This document shows, piece by piece, positions 7,337 through 8,717 of a stretch of 8,717 bases of DNA (position 1 is the stretch's first letter; each line of letters starts with the position of its first letter). Position numbers and translations under genes: made by a program. Origin of the DNA: Chloroflexota bacterium (GTDB lineage: Bacteria; Chloroflexota; Dehalococcoidia; Dehalococcoidales; UBA3254). The stretch spans positions 1 through 8,717 of the forward strand of contig JAGDMY010000043.1 of the NCBI GenBank assembly GCA_017860765.1, written 5' to 3'. The notes below the pieces were generated by a model. That model made no database searches, was not told where the DNA came from, and was given only the letters and a program-made list of their open reading frames with translations.

Positions 7337-7391
7337 TAGTTGAAAGTTAAAAACCGAAACCGGTTTCGCACCAACTTTTAACTTTGAACTA
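7337..7391. repeat. nested palindrome between dprA and topA (possible REP/MITE-like element)
   Basis: Outer arms at 7337-7352 (TAGTTGAAAGTTAAAA) and 7376-7391 pair over 16 bp with one mismatch. Between them is a perfect 14-bp palindrome, CGAAACCGGTTTCG (7355-7368). The element starts and ends with TA. In the dprA-topA transcript it would fold into a long stem with a second hairpin inside, ending directly against the topA Shine-Dalgarno site (7331-7335). No T-run follows it on the minus strand, so it is not a canonical terminator. The symmetry is directly visible; a mobile origin or regulatory role is inference, as only one copy is in the window. Confidence 0.8.
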
Positions 7392-7395
7392 TTTT

Positions 7396-7401
7396 CTCCT
7401 T
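7396..7401 (-). promoter_or_regulatory. orphan Shine-Dalgarno-like site after dprA
   Basis: AAGGAG on the minus strand lies just after the dprA stop codon and has no start codon at normal distance. Only the palindrome separates it from the topA start region. It may be the older topA ribosome binding site. Confidence 0.4.
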
Positions 7402-7403
7402 CT

Positions 7404-8525
7404 TTAATCCACTTTGACCCTGTAGTCCCCTCGGGCCTCACGGGCCAGCACATAGTTCATAGTGCTGACCTGCCGCACCAGGCCCTTCAGTTCCATTATA
7501 GCCAGATTGCTGCTGACCGTGGCGATAGCCAGGCCGCTTTTCTGGCAGACCTGGTCGATGTGTGTAGGTTCAGAACTTAAGTGCTTTAAAAGCCGGGCTT
7601 CCAGGTCGGAAGTGGGTATCATTTCCTTCATTTCTATCTGGTGGACGCTGGCGGTCAGGTTAAGCTCCTCCAGGATATCGGTACAACTCCGCACCAGTTT
7701 GGCGCCTTCCTGAATCAAGGTATTAGTACCCCGGCTCATGGGTGATAGGATGCTGCCTGGAATGGCGAACACCTCCCGGTTTTGTTCCAGGGCTATATGG
7801 GCGGTGATGATAGCTCCGCTGGACTCGTCCGCTTCGACCACCAGGACGCCCAGGCTCATACCGCTCATAATCCGGTTGCGTCGCGGGAAGTTATCCGGCC
7901 GGGGTTTAGCCCCCAGGGGGTATTCGCTAACCAGGGCACCGTGGCTGACAATATTACGGGCCAGGTTGAGGTTCTCGCCGGGGTAAATGGTATCCAGACC
8001 GCAGGCGAAAACGGCAATGGTGCGGCCTCCGGCCTCGAGCGCGCTGCGGTGGGCCACAGTATCAATCCCCCGCGCCAACCCGCTCACCACGGTGATTTTG
8101 CTGTGTGCTAAATCGGTCACGATTTCTTCCGCGACCTGGCGGCCGTATACCGTTGCCCCGCGTGTGCCCACTACGGCTATGCACCATTCATCCTGAGTGA
8201 TGAACTCGCCTTTGACATAAATTAGGGGCGGATAGTCATAAATTTCTTTGAGACGGGCGGGATATTCAGTATCATGGTAGGTCAACGCCCTGACATGGTT
8301 CTTCTCCAGGTTCTCCATTTCAGAGTCCAGATCAATCTGGCCCCGGCCGGTCTCAATGGCCCTGATACTATGGCTGTCCAGTCCGGACTGCCTTAATTCA
8401 GCCGGGCTGGCTCTCCAGGCCTGTTCCAGGTCTTTGAAATGAGTTTCGAGCTGGGAGAACTTAACACAGCCTATCCCGGGCACGAGGTTAAAGCCTACCC
8501 AGTACCGTAAATCTTTGTTCACCAT
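7404..8525 (-). CDS. dprA: DNA-processing protein DprA (Smf)
   Basis: DprA binds incoming single-stranded DNA during natural transformation and loads RecA; it is also widespread in bacteria not known to be transformable. The 373-residue protein has an N-terminal helical region (about 1-85, with RYWVGFNLVPGIG), the Rossmann-like core (about 90-290) and a C-terminal winged-helix (DML1-like) domain at about 305-362. Core signatures are VVGTRGATVYG (118-128), SGLARGIDTVAH (148-159), PRPDNFPRRNRIMSG (208-222) and EADESSGAIITA (231-242). ATG at 8523-8525 gives a normal N-terminus but has no Shine-Dalgarno site, and the candidate -10 box ends only 11 nt upstream, so the mRNA may be leaderless. GTG at codon 2 is an alternative start. 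It is the first gene of the dprA-topA-xer cluster. Confidence 0.95.
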   Translation of the reverse strand: MVNKDLRYWVGFNLVPGIGCVKFSQLETHFKDLEQAWRASPAELRQSGLDSHSIRAIETGRGQIDLDSEMENLEKNHVRALTYHDTEYPARLKEIYDYPPLIYVKGEFITQDEWCIAVVGTRGATVYGRQVAEEIVTDLAHSKITVVSGLARGIDTVAHRSALEAGGRTIAVFACGLDTIYPGENLNLARNIVSHGALVSEYPLGAKPRPDNFPRRNRIMSGMSLGVLVVEADESSGAIITAHIALEQNREVFAIPGSILSPMSRGTNTLIQEGAKLVRSCTDILEELNLTASVHQIEMKEMIPTSDLEARLLKHLSSEPTHIDQVCQKSGLAIATVSSNLAIMELKGLVRQVSTMNYVLAREARGDYRVKVD

Positions 8526-8536
8526 ACAAAGGAACT

Positions 8537-8545
8537 ATTGTAGCA
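8537..8545 (-). promoter_or_regulatory. candidate extended -10 promoter of dprA
   Basis: On the minus strand TGC then TACAAT forms an extended -10 element (five of six bases in the hexamer). The -35 region 17 bp upstream is poor. TTGACT at 8565-8570 lies too far away (25 bp) to pair with it normally. The predicted start is near 8530, leaving only about 5 nt before the dprA ATG. Confidence 0.5.
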
Positions 8546-8599
8546 CAATTTTGGAACGGTTGATACCAGTCAAAAGTAATAGTTAATAATAAAAGAGGG

Positions 8600-8605
8600 A
8601 AAAAA
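8600..8605 (-). terminator. T-run directly after tRNA-Ser
   Basis: Six T residues follow the encoded CCA end of the tRNA on the minus strand, and a T-rich stretch (TCCCTCTTTTATTATT) continues. With the tRNA acceptor and T stems upstream this could end transcription or guide 3' trimming. No separate hairpin is present, so the call is weak. Confidence 0.3.
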
Positions 8606-8695
<90 letters not shown>

Positions 8696-8717
8696 AAGGC
8701 TAAGAATAGCTTCAAAA

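Noticed and set aside
7336..7374. Short minus-strand frame (TTG GTG CGA ... TAA) inside the palindrome, a possible topA leader peptide
   Set aside because: It is only 12 sense codons, its start is about 20 nt from the nearest Shine-Dalgarno-like site, and its sequence is a by-product of the palindrome.
8565..8570. TTGACT as a -35 box for dprA
   Set aside because: The spacing to TACAAT is 25 bp, far outside the 16-18 bp range, and no other -10 box fits it.

Overview
The window is a stretch of ordinary bacterial chromosome. All seven protein genes and the one tRNA gene lie on the minus strand, so the text below reads from high to low coordinates. The organism is probably a member of the Chloroflexota, most likely Dehalococcoidia-like. 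That rests on remembered protein resemblance (the Xer recombinase with an N-terminal insertion, and a CBS gene next to a HAD-like gene) and was not checked by search. The genes use ATG, GTG and TTG starts, and some but not all have good Shine-Dalgarno sites.

At the right edge is tRNA-Ser(GGA) with an encoded CCA end. Next comes a DNA-processing cluster: dprA (single-strand DNA loading of RecA), topA (DNA topoisomerase I) and a Xer-family tyrosine recombinase. These are followed by an M24B Xaa-Pro peptidase and a PHP-domain phosphoesterase. From topA to the PHP gene the genes overlap or nearly touch, which suggests one transcript with coupled translation. The dprA-topA junction is the exception: a 55-bp nested palindrome sits there, between an unused Shine-Dalgarno site and the topA start.

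The left third holds an MFS transporter with its own candidate promoter and a TTG start. After it, behind the best promoter in the window (ATGACA-18-TATAAT) and a strong Shine-Dalgarno site, comes a two-gene unit. This unit is a CBS-CBS-ACT regulatory protein followed by a HAD-like protein that runs off the left edge. The HAD-like protein has Asn where the family's catalytic Asp is expected.

I found no CRISPR array, complete insertion sequence, phage gene, toxin-antitoxin pair or defence gene. No stretch over 300 bases lacks a gene. The points most worth a second look are the dprA/topA palindrome, the probably leaderless dprA start, the insertion in the Xer protein and the Asp-to-Asn change in the HAD-like protein. 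I see no convincing evidence of a wholly new system.
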